Positions 51,650-60,218 of a stretch of DNA of 64,000 nt are shown here, piece by piece; positions within the stretch are counted from its first letter, which is position 1, and every line of letters begins with the position of its first letter. The stretch is from JAIQFF01 sp963788505. GTDB taxonomy: Bacteria > Acidobacteriota > Terriglobia > Terriglobales > Acidobacteriaceae. The position numbers and the translations under genes were made by a program. The DNA lies in contig CAWBGY010000006.1 of NCBI GenBank assembly GCA_963788505.1, forward strand, positions 372,001 through 436,000. Direction: 5' to 3'. Below the pieces are notes generated by a model. It was not told where the DNA came from. It ran no database searches and saw only the letters and a program-made list of their open reading frames with translations.

Positions 51650-52130
51650 AGACTCGCACCCGCGCCTGAATCGAATCGTGGACGAGTCCGGACTGGAGAA
51701 GGGGACTTGCCGGGTATATCACTGCGGATGGCATGCCGTCTGTGACCGGCAAACTATCTCTCGAAAATTGTCCCGTCTCGGGAATTGTGGGCTTCATCAA
51801 GAGAAAACTGTCATCCCGACCGGAGCGCAGCGCCAGCGCCACCTCATGGGCGGGCAGAAAGCAGGTCCCTCGACTTCGCTCGGGATGACAGCCTTGGCCC
51901 GATTCGCATTTTTCCTGATCAGCACCGTTCCATCAAATGTGAGCGGTTGTGCACAGACAGTCAAATCCGTAACAGAGTAGCGTGGTGCTGTTCCACTCTG
52001 GATGCTCCAGGTTCCCAGGCCGGAGTTCACCGGTGCACAGCGCGCGAAAGATCTGCGCGAGGACCTACAGCAAAATCAAATCCCAAGTGAAACCTGGCCC
52101 GCCGCAAGGCGAGAATCTCAGGAGGATTCC
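51650..52130. other. intergenic region with hairpin repeat
   Basis: No convincing gene. It carries a diverged TCATCC-GAGCG repeat at 51813-51892 and the ribosome-binding site of the next gene. The rest appears unique. Confidence 0.5.
51813..51892. repeat. diverged copy of the TCATCCTGAGCG hairpin repeat
   Basis: CTGTCATCCCGACCGGAGCG and CCCTCGACTTCGCTCGGGAT with GACAG, arms separated by a longer non-palindromic core. The arms pair. Confidence 0.6.
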
Positions 52131-53261
52131 ATGAATAGGGTATTCCTAGTGATGGTGGTATCGGCCCTGCTGGTGACGCTTGGGTTTGCGCAGACTCCCG
52201 GCGCCGGCAGCAACACAGACGCGGCCAACGTGAAAGGCTGCCTCGGCGGATCGGATGGCAACTATACGGTGGCCGAAGACGGCACCGGTCAGATTTTCAA
52301 GATCGCCACCAGCAGTGTTGACCTCAAACCGCATCTCGGCCATGACGTGAAACTCGTCGGGCACAAAGCGGGCGCGACCACGAGTCCGGGCGCGGCTGAC
52401 AACAGGTTTGCCGTTACCGAACTGAGTATGATCTCCGAACATTGTGCTGCGGCCGCCGCTGCACCGGCTGCGACAGTCATTCCGCCTGCGGAGACGATTG
52501 CACCTGATCCCGCCCCAGATGCGCCTTCAACGACTGCTGGCGCAGCCGCCGCGGCCCCAGCTGCACCCGCCGCAACTGCCAGTACGCCCGCTGTAGAAGC
52601 TGCTGCACCGGCCGCGACGGTCGCTCCGGCGGCTGCAATGGCCAGCACGCCTGCCGTGGAACCGGTTGCGCCCGCTGCAACTGTTGCCCCGACGGCAGCG
52701 GCGCCCGCTGCTCCTGCCGTGGAAGCTGCCGCGCCCGCCGCGACGGTCGAACCGTCTCCGGCCACGCCTGCGCTCGCCGTGGAAGCCGCGGCGCCGGTTG
52801 CGAATGATACTCACCCAGCGCGACTGTCAGCCCACGCTCGCAAACTCGCAGCCGCAAAAGCGGCAGCCGCTACTGAATCCGCGGAGCCCGTAACACCGAC
52901 CCCGGAGCCGGCTGCGGCACCCGCGACGGATACCGCGACACCTGCTGCGACGGCTACGCCTGTGAGTCCGTCCGCGGAAACTGTCACCGCACCTGATGCA
53001 AGTGCGCCTGATGCCGCCGCCGCAACTGCACCCGCGGCGACTCATCGCACCGGGTCCCAGGCACTCTTGATCACATTTGTTGTGATGGTAATCGTTTTGG
53101 GCACAACGGCCCCTCTCATCGGCAGGTGGAGAAAACGGAAAGCGCTGGAACGCGACGGCAGCCCGAATCTCTCTTTCACCAATGATGAGACTGCGACGGA
53201 CGTGACGACCAATGAAGCGGGCTCCAGCCGGGACAAGGCAGGGCCACGCAAAGTTGCCTGA
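52131..53261 (+). CDS. secreted DUF5818-like protein with Ala/Pro repeats and C-terminal membrane anchor
   Basis: 376 residues from the ATG at 52131, which has CAGGAGGATTCC upstream. Signal peptide (1-21), then an N-terminal domain (about 32-105) with KGCLGGSDGNYTVAEDGTG and DVKLVGHKA, similar to DUF5818 domains of acidobacteria. A long Ala/Pro/Thr-rich region (about 110-300) is built from APAATVAP-type units. A hydrophobic segment near residue 310-330 (ALLITFVVMVIVLG) is followed by a basic tail, so the C-terminus anchors in a membrane. Possible cell-surface anchored stalk; function unknown. Confidence 0.72.
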   Translation: MNRVFLVMVVSALLVTLGFAQTPGAGSNTDAANVKGCLGGSDGNYTVAEDGTGQIFKIATSSVDLKPHLGHDVKLVGHKAGATTSPGAADNRFAVTELSMISEHCAAAAAAPAATVIPPAETIAPDPAPDAPSTTAGAAAAAPAAPAATASTPAVEAAAPAATVAPAAAMASTPAVEPVAPAATVAPTAAAPAAPAVEAAAPAATVEPSPATPALAVEAAAPVANDTHPARLSAHARKLAAAKAAAATESAEPVTPTPEPAAAPATDTATPAATATPVSPSAETVTAPDASAPDAAAATAPAATHRTGSQALLITFVVMVIVLGTTAPLIGRWRKRKALERDGSPNLSFTNDETATDVTTNEAGSSRDKAGPRKVA

Positions 53262-53365
53262 GGTTTTTGGGAGAACGATTCAGCGGTGACGCGGAAGGCT
53301 CGGTCGGGACCGAGTAAAACCGGGAAGGCGGGGCTTCAGCTCCGCCTCCTCGAAAACTACAATGC

Positions 53366-53686
53366 TTACGCTGATACTCCAGCGGCGATCTTGTGGAAGG
53401 TCGAGTTGACCACTTCGCTGGTCTGTACCTTGGGCGTGCCCTCGATGAATCTGGACATCGTCTTCAACACTTCAGGATAGGTGTTGTTGTTGTACGTGTC
53501 TGAGCTGGCCTTGTTGTCCCACAGGCTGATGGCCGTCACATCGATTCCGCCGGGGCCGGAGAACGTAATTTCGTCCCTGAAACCGTTCTGCTTGCGCAGC
53601 AAGGGAAGAATGTCCTTGTCGAAAGTGCGGGTGTAATCGGCCAGCATATTGGATTTCAGATGAAAGGAAACGTTGCGTGCAAACAT
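53366..53686 (-). CDS. small dimeric alpha/beta-barrel (ABM-like) protein
   Basis: 106 residues from the ATG at 53686. The start is decided by AAGGAGGTTGAAT directly upstream; a TTG six bases earlier overlaps that site. MFARNVSFHLKSNMLADYTR, then TFDKDILPLLRKQNGFRDEI and ISLWDNKASSDTYNNNTYPE is the beta-alpha-beta pattern of antibiotic-biosynthesis-monooxygenase-like domains. These act in haem or quinone oxidation or as sensors; no catalytic residue is apparent here. Isolated gene. Confidence 0.75.
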   Translation of the reverse strand: MFARNVSFHLKSNMLADYTRTFDKDILPLLRKQNGFRDEITFSGPGGIDVTAISLWDNKASSDTYNNNTYPEVLKTMSRFIEGTPKVQTSEVVNSTFHKIAAGVSA

Positions 53687-54051
53687 ATTCAACCTCCTTA
53701 AGGTTGTGGTCCGCTAAGAGAGGGAGAAGCTTCAGATGGACTGACTTAGTTCAGGAACCTGAAAGAGGAGCAAGGATGCTCTCTCCTTCAGGCTGTTGCA
53801 CTTGAGTGGCCCTCTGCCCCAACCGCGTCAACTTGTTGCTTCGATGGGACACAGGGCACACTCGAAACCGCAGAATTCGGTGCCGCCGTGTATCTTTGGC
53901 GGCAGGCAAGCACAAAGGGCGACCCTTGGGAGTGAGACGGCAGGGCTGGTCCACGCCACGGCAAAAGCAGATCCCTCGACTTCGCTCGGGATGACCGATT
54001 TGAATGACAGTTTCGAGGTGATTGCATATTTTGGGGTAGAATCCTACGCAT
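53687..54051. other. intergenic region with hairpin repeat and promoter
   Basis: No gene seen. It has an AGATCCCTCGACTTCGCTCG copy of the hairpin repeat with GGATGACC (53970-53998) and ends with the TAGAAT -10 of the next gene (54037-54042). Confidence 0.5.
54037..54042 (+). promoter_or_regulatory. -10 box close to the start codon (leaderless candidate)
   Basis: TAGAAT ends nine bases before the ATG at 54052. With the usual distance the first transcribed base is within 1-3 bases of the start codon, and no ribosome-binding site is present. Confidence 0.5.
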
Positions 54052-55089
54052 ATGCCGATCCGCCACCGGTTCTTTCCAGTCGCCCTGATGCTCACAGCCG
54101 CTGCAGCCGCGGCTTTCTCGCAAGAGATTCAGAGGCTCGATCCTGCTCTCGATCAGCTTGTGCCGGCCAACGCCACGCTGGAAAAGGTAGCGACCGGCTT
54201 CGACAAGTGGACTGAAGGACCGGTCTGGACTCGCCAAGGCACTCTCCTGTTTGCGGAGATTCCGGCGAACAACATCGACCAATGGGTTCCCGGACAGAGC
54301 GCGAGCGTCTTCATCCATCCCAGCGGATACAAAGGAGCGGAGCCTTTCAAGGGGCCGGAGCCCGGCTCGAATGGAATGACGCTCGACGCCGACGGACGGG
54401 TCACGGTTGCGGGGCACGCCCGACGTAACGTCTGGCGCCTGGAGTCGGTCGACTCCAAGGCACAGATCACGGTCCTGGCGGACTCGTATCAAGGCAAGAA
54501 GCTCAACAGCCCGAACGACCTCGCGTATAAATCCGATGGCTCGCTGTACTTTACCGATCCGCCTTACGGCCTGCCGACACAGAGCGACGACGATCCGTTG
54601 AAGGAGTTGAAAGTCAACGGCGTGTACCGCATACCGAATGCGCGCCAGCAAAAGCCGGGCGCCCCGCCGGACCGGGACAAGCTGCAATTGGTCATCCGCG
54701 ATCTTCCCCGGCCCAACGGCCTGGCCTTCTCCCCGGACGAGAAATTCCTGTACGTCGCGGACTCGGGCAAGAAACTATGGATGCGCTATCGGGTGCAGCC
54801 CGACGGATCGGTCACGGATGGAACCGTTTTTCTCGATCCTTCCTCCGACCCGGCGAAAGGCGTGCCCGACGGCTTTCGGGTGGACAAGAACGGGAACATT
54901 TACGGCGCAGGTCCGGGCGGCGTCTGGATCATTTCTCCGGAGGGCAAGCATCTCGGGACCATCAAGGTTCCCGAGGTGGTCAGCAACGTGGCGTGGGGCG
55001 ATAAGGACGGCAAGACTCTCTACATCACGGCCAGCACGAGCGTGTACCGCATCAAACTGAAAGTTCGCGGCGCTCGGCTGACGTTCTAG
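54052..55089 (+). CDS. secreted SMP-30/gluconolactonase-like protein
   Basis: 345 residues. Signal peptide (1-24, LTAAAAAAFSQ), then a six-bladed propeller: EGPVWTRQGTLLFAEIPANN, GSNGMTLDADGRVTVAGH, SPNDLAYKSDGSLYFTDPPYGL, PNGLAFSPDEKFLYVADSG and PDGFRVDKNGNIY. The Glu (EGPVW), Asn (SPND) and Asp (PNGLAFSPDE) positions match the metal site of gluconolactonases and SMP-30 lactonases. A periplasmic sugar-lactone hydrolase is likely. The start is close to a -10 box and is possibly leaderless. Confidence 0.88.
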   Translation: MPIRHRFFPVALMLTAAAAAAFSQEIQRLDPALDQLVPANATLEKVATGFDKWTEGPVWTRQGTLLFAEIPANNIDQWVPGQSASVFIHPSGYKGAEPFKGPEPGSNGMTLDADGRVTVAGHARRNVWRLESVDSKAQITVLADSYQGKKLNSPNDLAYKSDGSLYFTDPPYGLPTQSDDDPLKELKVNGVYRIPNARQQKPGAPPDRDKLQLVIRDLPRPNGLAFSPDEKFLYVADSGKKLWMRYRVQPDGSVTDGTVFLDPSSDPAKGVPDGFRVDKNGNIYGAGPGGVWIISPEGKHLGTIKVPEVVSNVAWGDKDGKTLYITASTSVYRIKLKVRGARLTF

Positions 55090-55135
55090 ATCGATCTTCA
55101 TCTCAGCCCTGTCATCGCGAGCGCAATAGATCTCA

Positions 55136-55270
55136 ACCCTGTCATCCCGAGCGCAGTCGAGGGACCTGCTTTTCCCGCCACCGTCACTGGCGCTGCCGGC
55201 AAACAGCAGGTCTTTCGACTGCGTGAACGAACTCGCAAGCGAGTCCGTTCCCTCCGCTCAAGATGACAGA
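55136..55270. repeat. two adjacent TCATCC-GAGCG hairpin repeats
   Basis: A diverged unit (CTGTCATCCCGAGCGCAGTC, 55136-55172) is followed by a full unit (55203-55270) whose core pairs GAACGAACTCGC with GCGAGTCCGTTC around AA. They are close to the 3' end of the gluconolactonase gene. Confidence 0.75.
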
Positions 55271-55346
55271 GTAGGGGGTGCCGCAGGCGCCGGAGCTTGC
55301 GCTGCACCGCTCAAGCGGACGGAGTAAGGGAGGTGCCGCAGGCGCC

Positions 55347-56027
55347 TCACTGCCGGAGCTTGCTTTGCACCTGTTCTTCCACGCGCCGCAACACTTCGTC
55401 TTCCGACAATTTGGTGGAATCAAGCAGGAGGGCGTCGCTGGCGGGGACCAGCGGCGACGTGGCCCGGGTACGATCGCGGCGGTCGCGCTCGCGCAGTTCC
55501 GCAGCGATGGCGTGGGCGGCCGCTCCCTGAACGTTTTGTTGCTGCAAGCGCCGCTGTTCGCGCACCACCGGGTCGGCGTCGAGAAAGATTTTTACGTCAG
55601 CCGCGGGAAAGACCTTGGTGCCGATGTCGCGGCCTTCCATGACTACCCCGCCGCCCGCGCCCATTTCCTTCTGCCGGGCGACCATCCACTGCCGCACCCC
55701 GGGATGAACCGAGACCCGCGAAGCCGCCTCGGTCACGTCGGGTTCCCGCACGCGCAGGCTTACGTCACGGCCGTCGAGCAGGACCCGATTGCCGCCCACG
55801 GTGGGTTCGAGCTGAATGCGGGTGTTATGCGCCAGATTGACCAGGGCCGGCTCGTCGTCGAAGGACACATCCCACTCGATCGCTTTCAGGGCCAGGGCGC
55901 GGTACATGGCGCCGCTCTCCAGATTCACATAACCCAGTTTGCGGGCCAGGCGGGACGCGATGGTGCTCTTGCCGGCGCCGGCGGGGCCGTCGATGGCGAT
56001 GATGAGTTTGCGCTCAGCGGTTGTCAT
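55347..56027 (-). CDS. cmk: cytidylate kinase
   Basis: 226 residues. P-loop IDGPAGAGKSTIASRLA, NLESGAMYRALAL, the acceptor-binding LDGRDVSLRVREP, GRDIGTKVFP and the lid RRLQQQN...RERDRRD are the CMP kinase hallmarks. It phosphorylates CMP/dCMP. The start ATG at 56027 lies 14 bases from a TACAAT -10-like box (56042-56047), so its leader may be very short. Stand-alone gene. Confidence 0.95.
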   Translation of the reverse strand: MTTAERKLIIAIDGPAGAGKSTIASRLARKLGYVNLESGAMYRALALKAIEWDVSFDDEPALVNLAHNTRIQLEPTVGGNRVLLDGRDVSLRVREPDVTEAASRVSVHPGVRQWMVARQKEMGAGGGVVMEGRDIGTKVFPAADVKIFLDADPVVREQRRLQQQNVQGAAAHAIAAELRERDRRDRTRATSPLVPASDALLLDSTKLSEDEVLRRVEEQVQSKLRQ

Positions 56028-56136
56028 CCCGGAAGGGAATGATTGTACATGGTGAGAAGGGCTACTCTCGTTGCAGGTCGACGGCTCGGTACCGGTGTCA
56101 GCTTCCTGACCTGCGCCCCTGGACCGGCGTGAGCGG

Positions 56137-57219
56137 CTAATCTTTCCTGGCTACAGCGTAATAGCCGGTACGCGCCTGGATCTTGTACGACTTTGTGGGG
56201 CGGATCTCCACTTTGCGGAAGGTGCCGTCCAGCGCGGTATTGGTCGGAGTGTAGCCGACGTTGTACTGGCTGCGTAGTTCCTGCGCGATCTGGTCAAACG
56301 CTTCTTTCAGCTTATCCATCTTGTTTCCCACTTCGATGACCCGGCCTCCAGTCTCGCTCGCCAGCTTCTTCATGTCGTGATCGCCGGAGTATCCGCCGAA
56401 TCCGTAAAAACCACGGTCTGCGATCAGCAGGACATAACAGATGGAGTCCGACTTCTGGGCCGCCTCGATGGCATCGTTAATCCGGTATTGACTGCCCTGG
56501 TCTTCCCCGTCCGTGAGCAGGATCATGGCCTTGCGCCCTACCTCCTGGGCCAGTTCGTCATGGGCCGCCAGATAGACCGTGTCGTAGAGCACGGTTCCCT
56601 TGGGATTGGAACTGCAGGGCAATGGTCCGCCTCCCTGGCCAGGGAGGCCGCCGCAACTGGACGGAGGGGCATTAATGCGTGCACTATTCAGGGCGGACCG
56701 CAACAGGCGCGAAGAGTTGGTGAAGTCCTGCAACAGGTTTGAATCGACGTCGAAACTGATGACAAACGCCAGATCCTTGGGACGCAGAATCTCACTCAGA
56801 AAGTTGCCGCCAACCTCCTTCTCCATTTCCAGTACCCGTTGCTGGCTGCCGCTGGAATCGATCAGGATGCCGAGGGTCAAGGGAAGGTTCGACTCGGCGG
56901 TGAAATACTTGATGGTCTGCGGTTTGCCGTCTTCGAGGACCTGGAAGTCGCTCTTGTTCAGATTGGGAATCAGGGCGCCTTTTTTGTCTTTGACGTTGAA
57001 AAAGAGCTGGACCACATTTACGTTGACCTTGAGCGTGCCCATGGACTGGTCCTGTTCGTCGGCCTGACTCCCTGGGGATGGATTGTCCGGATCAGGCGTG
57101 CCCGCCAGGTGGGGAAGTTGCTGGGCGAAGGCGTGAGCGGGAGAGAAGAGGCCAGTGGCCGTCAAGGCAGTCGCCAGCAATAGCATTGCAAATGGCTGAA
57201 ACCTGCGGACTTTGGGCAT
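56137..57219 (-). CDS. secreted VWA-domain protein (acidobacterial type), intact metal site
   Basis: 360 residues from the ATG at 57219 (MPKVRRFQPFAM), preceded by an AGGAG site; a GTG six codons upstream is less likely. Signal peptide ends near HAFAQ. The family lead-in VNVNVVQLFFNVKDKKGALIPN is followed by a VWA domain with complete MIDAS: DSSGSQQR, the Thr in VLYDTVYLA and LTDGEDQGS. It is divergent from the next VWA gene with only 47 bases between the two start codons. Confidence 0.9.
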   Translation of the reverse strand: MPKVRRFQPFAMLLLATALTATGLFSPAHAFAQQLPHLAGTPDPDNPSPGSQADEQDQSMGTLKVNVNVVQLFFNVKDKKGALIPNLNKSDFQVLEDGKPQTIKYFTAESNLPLTLGILIDSSGSQQRVLEMEKEVGGNFLSEILRPKDLAFVISFDVDSNLLQDFTNSSRLLRSALNSARINAPPSSCGGLPGQGGGPLPCSSNPKGTVLYDTVYLAAHDELAQEVGRKAMILLTDGEDQGSQYRINDAIEAAQKSDSICYVLLIADRGFYGFGGYSGDHDMKKLASETGGRVIEVGNKMDKLKEAFDQIAQELRSQYNVGYTPTNTALDGTFRKVEIRPTKSYKIQARTGYYAVARKD

Positions 57220-57266
57220 CCAGATATTCTCCTGCACTTTTTGTTAGTCTATTCCATCAGGGTTAG

Positions 57267-58661
57267 ATGCACGAAACTACACGTTTCAGCATCCGAAAGA
57301 GAGCAGCCTTGAGGCGGAGAGGTCCCCGTGTGTTCTCAGTGACTGGCAGAACGTCGAAGTCCTTTGGCGCGGCAGTGGTGGCACTCTGTCTGTTTTGCGG
57401 AGCGATGGCTGCCCAGCAGCCGGAAAAAGCCAAGCAGGACATTCCAAATGCGCCTTCCGCCTCCCGGCCCTTTCCCAATGCGCCACCAGCCAGCCCGGCG
57501 CCGCCAAGAGATCAGACGCCGCCCCCGGAAGAGGCGCCGCCCCCGAATCAGGCTCCGCCTACCAGTTCCAGTCCTGTGGAAGAGCCAGTTTATGCGCCCG
57601 GGGTCGCCCCAGTTCCTCCCTTCAAGGTGACCACCGTGCCCGAAGGCGGCGCCCCTGCCGGGCACACTGGTGGCAACGACGAACTGTTCAAGATCACGGT
57701 AAACACCAACCAGGTGGTGGTCCCGGTCATGGTGAAAGATGACTCTGGGCGTCTGGTTAACGGGCTTTTATCGAGAGATTTTTCGGTTTTCGAGGACGGC
57801 AAGAAGCAGAACCTGAATTTCTTTACGACCGATCCCTTCGCCCTCTCGGCTGCGGTGCTTTTTGACACCGGTATGCCGGATGTGGCGGTACAGAAGGTCA
57901 TCCAGACTTTCTCCGCGCTGGAAGGAGCCTTCAGTCAGTTTGACGAAGTCTCGCTCTATACCTACAGCACCAGCGTGTCCAAGGTGACCGACTTTGCCGC
58001 CGTAGGCCGCAGATTGAACGCGGCGCTGGACAGCCTCAAGATGGTGACGGGCAGAAATAACGGGCCTCCCGTGGTCAGTGGTCCGCTCGGGCCGCAGGGA
58101 CCGATCGTTAACGGTGTCCCCATCGACGCAGGGGCTCCCAGAACCATCAATCCCCCGAAAGAATCCCATGTTCTGAACGATGCCATCGTGGCTGCCGCCC
58201 TCGACCTGCGCAAACGCGACCGTTCGCGGCGGAAGGTCATTTTCATCATCAGCGATGGCCGCGAATACGGCAGCAATGCCAGCTACAGCGATACTCTGAA
58301 GGTCCTGCTGTCGAACGGAATTCAGGTTTACGGCGTCGCTCTGGAAGCGTCGGCCATCCCGGGATATGGCTCTCTGCAGAAGCTGCACGTGCCCCTCACC
58401 GGGTCACGATTGGGCTATAGCAACATCCTGCCGAAGTACGCCAATGCCACCGGCGGCGAAATCTTCAGCGGGTTTTCCCGCGAGGCCATTGAGGATATCT
58501 ACGCTCGCGTCCTGGGCGATGCCCGCAATCAGTACACCCTGGGATATCTGACCCATGCCACTCCCAGCAGCACGCACCGCGAGATCGAAGTGAGGGTGGC
58601 GCGTCCCGACCTGAAGGTGACGGCAAAAGAGGGCTACTACCCGGTCGGATTGGGTCGCTGA
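57267..58661 (+). CDS. secreted VWA-like protein with degenerate metal site
   Basis: 464 residues. A hydrophobic segment (about 31-50, GAAVVALCLFCGAMA) is preceded by an unusually long basic N-terminus, so a twin start is possible. A long Pro/Ala region (about 55-120) precedes the VWA-like domain (about 190-440). The DxSxS motif reads FDTGMPDVAV, so the two Ser are missing, while IISDGREYG keeps one Asp. So metal-dependent ligand binding is doubtful. The late wording YTLGYLTHATPSSTHREIEVRV is the family C-terminus. It pairs with the intact VWA gene upstream. Confidence 0.88.
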   Translation: MHETTRFSIRKRAALRRRGPRVFSVTGRTSKSFGAAVVALCLFCGAMAAQQPEKAKQDIPNAPSASRPFPNAPPASPAPPRDQTPPPEEAPPPNQAPPTSSSPVEEPVYAPGVAPVPPFKVTTVPEGGAPAGHTGGNDELFKITVNTNQVVVPVMVKDDSGRLVNGLLSRDFSVFEDGKKQNLNFFTTDPFALSAAVLFDTGMPDVAVQKVIQTFSALEGAFSQFDEVSLYTYSTSVSKVTDFAAVGRRLNAALDSLKMVTGRNNGPPVVSGPLGPQGPIVNGVPIDAGAPRTINPPKESHVLNDAIVAAALDLRKRDRSRRKVIFIISDGREYGSNASYSDTLKVLLSNGIQVYGVALEASAIPGYGSLQKLHVPLTGSRLGYSNILPKYANATGGEIFSGFSREAIEDIYARVLGDARNQYTLGYLTHATPSSTHREIEVRVARPDLKVTAKEGYYPVGLGR

Positions 58662-58699
58662 CGGCGGAGACTCGCTCCTCCCCCAAGCTACTCGGATAT

Positions 58700-59060
58700 T
58701 TCTTGTTCCGTGGAAGCGCGGCCTCCAGGGCCACGTTTTCGGACATTTCCTGCTCCGTGGAAGAGCGGCCCTTCAGGGCCGCGTTTTCGGCGCCTCCCAC
58801 GCCGGCCTTTAGGCCGGGTGGCGCCACTGGAACGGAAGGGGGCTGTGTCGCAACCTTGGACGCGAGCAAAAAGTGGAGTTGCGAGTCCACAAAAAAGCCG
58901 CGTAGCGGCGCAAGAATAAAGCCCAGGGCGCAAGCCGTGGGTAAATAGTGGACCGCGAGCGAGCCCCGAAGGGGCGAAAGAAGGGTTGTGACACAGCCTT
59001 TGAGCCCGACATGTCCGTCTGCCCGCCGACCCGGCGCTTACAGCGCCGCTCTTCCACAGG
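58700..59060. repeat. composite nested-palindrome element
   Basis: Two tandem copies of a roughly 42-base unit (TCCGTGGAAG(A/C)GCGGCC type, 58705-58790) are followed by small hairpins: GCGGCCCTTCAGGGCCGC, CCGGCCTTTAGGCCGG, GCCGCGTAGCGGC and AGCCCCGAAGGGGC-type. An inner pair of inverted arms, GGCTGTGTCGCAACCTT (58841-58857) and AAGGGTTGTGACACAGCC (58981-58998), encloses 123 bases. The right end GCGCCGCTCTTCCACAGGA is the inverse of the left TCCGTGGAAGAGCGGC. Hence the whole block is palindromic on several scales. Confidence 0.75.
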
Positions 59061-59193
59061 ATCATGCGTTTAATCTGAAATCACAAATCCGAAATTCGCT
59101 CCAGGCCTGCTTGTACTTTTCCCTTCCCGAGGTTCCTTTCAGGACGGTGTTCCACAAGTAACCTGAGTAACCTGCCGTGGACACTGGGCCATG

Positions 59194-59202
59194 TGGTATA
59201 AA
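59194..59202 (+). promoter_or_regulatory. extended -10 promoter of mglA
   Basis: TGGTATAAA: TATAAA with TG one base before. Transcription would start near 59209, giving a 72-base leader to the TTG start at 59281. Confidence 0.5.
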
Positions 59203-59280
59203 ACCAGCAGCATCAAGCGAAAATTCAACCGGGAGACGTTCGCGTCGATGCGGACGCTGCCACCGGTTCCGAGGGAAGTC

Positions 59281-59868
59281 TTGAGTTTCATCAACTTCGC
59301 AGCCCGCGAGATCAACTGCAAGATCGTTTACTACGGCGCCGGGTTGGGCGGCAAGACCACGAATCTTCAGTTCATCTACCAGAAGACCGCCGAGCAACAG
59401 AAGGGCAAGATGATCTCGCTGGCAACGGAGACGGAACGAACCTTGTTTTTTGATTTTCTGCCTCTGGACCTGGGCTCGGTCCGCGGCTTCAAGACTCGCA
59501 TTCACTTGTACACGGTCCCCGGCCAGGTGTTTTACGACGCCAGCCGCAAACTGATTCTGCGCGGCGTGGACGGCATTGTTTTCGTGGCCGACTCGCAGGA
59601 AGAACGCATGGATGCCAATGTCGAGGCCCTCGACAATCTCATGGCCAACCTCAAGGAACACGGCTATGACTTCAACAAGATTCCCTACGTCCTGCAACTC
59701 AACAAGCGCGACCTGCCCAACGTTCTCCCGGTAGACGCCCTGTCAAAACATCTTCGCCGGAAAAACGAACCCATGATCGAAGCGGTGGCCTTCCAGGGGC
59801 CCGGCGTGTTTGAGACGCTGAAAGAGATCGCGCGGCAAGTGCTCACTGACCTGAAGCAGGGCGGATAG
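59281..59868 (+). CDS. mglA: MglA-type small GTPase, TTG start
   Basis: 195 residues from a TTG at 59281, set by GAGGGA five bases upstream and by the family start SFINFAAREINCKIVYYGAG. Walker A is GAGLGGKTTNLQFIY, the switch region LYTVPGQVFYD, and the base-binding motif QLNKRDLP. MglA governs cell polarity, gliding or type IV pilus direction; its GTPase partner MglB is not adjacent. The frame is open upstream to 59191 but those codons are unconserved and contain the promoter. Confidence 0.93.
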   Translation: MSFINFAAREINCKIVYYGAGLGGKTTNLQFIYQKTAEQQKGKMISLATETERTLFFDFLPLDLGSVRGFKTRIHLYTVPGQVFYDASRKLILRGVDGIVFVADSQEERMDANVEALDNLMANLKEHGYDFNKIPYVLQLNKRDLPNVLPVDALSKHLRRKNEPMIEAVAFQGPGVFETLKEIARQVLTDLKQGG

Positions 59869-60218
59869 CCGACCTCGGACCTCGAACCAGACCCTTCAGG
59901 CAAACGCCGGATGAACCATCAACTTCCATTCTGCCATTTTCGATTGACATGATTTGTGTCCCGAGGTAGATTGCGGCTGCTCAGCGAGTTGGCCAACCGA
60001 GAAGCCAGGCTTTTCGGTGCAGGGGGCGTCCTCCTCGCTGCTTCCCTTACATTTGATCGAAGGCAGCGCTTTCGTTACAGGCGCGCGCGGCGGATGCGCG
60101 CTTGCGTTCCCGGAACCTTCGGGACGCGGAAGATGTTTGACGCGTAGCGCCGCCCGACCGTAGCCGCGAACCATCCGCTTTGAGGCCCCCATCTTTCAAC
60201 TCTCGGGAGGGAACGCAT
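59869..60218. other. intergenic region, nothing seen
   Basis: No gene, terminator or repeat of the recognised families. Short open frames on both strands look random. The last 20 bases contain the ribosome-binding site GGGAGGG of the next gene. Confidence 0.5.

Larger units (their letters stand above)
58662..59280. other. intergenic region made of a composite palindromic block plus the mglA promoter
   Basis: No protein gene. The part 58700-59060 is a mosaic of hairpins (next entry). The rest (59061-59280) is AT-richer and holds the mglA promoter and leader. Confidence 0.7.
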
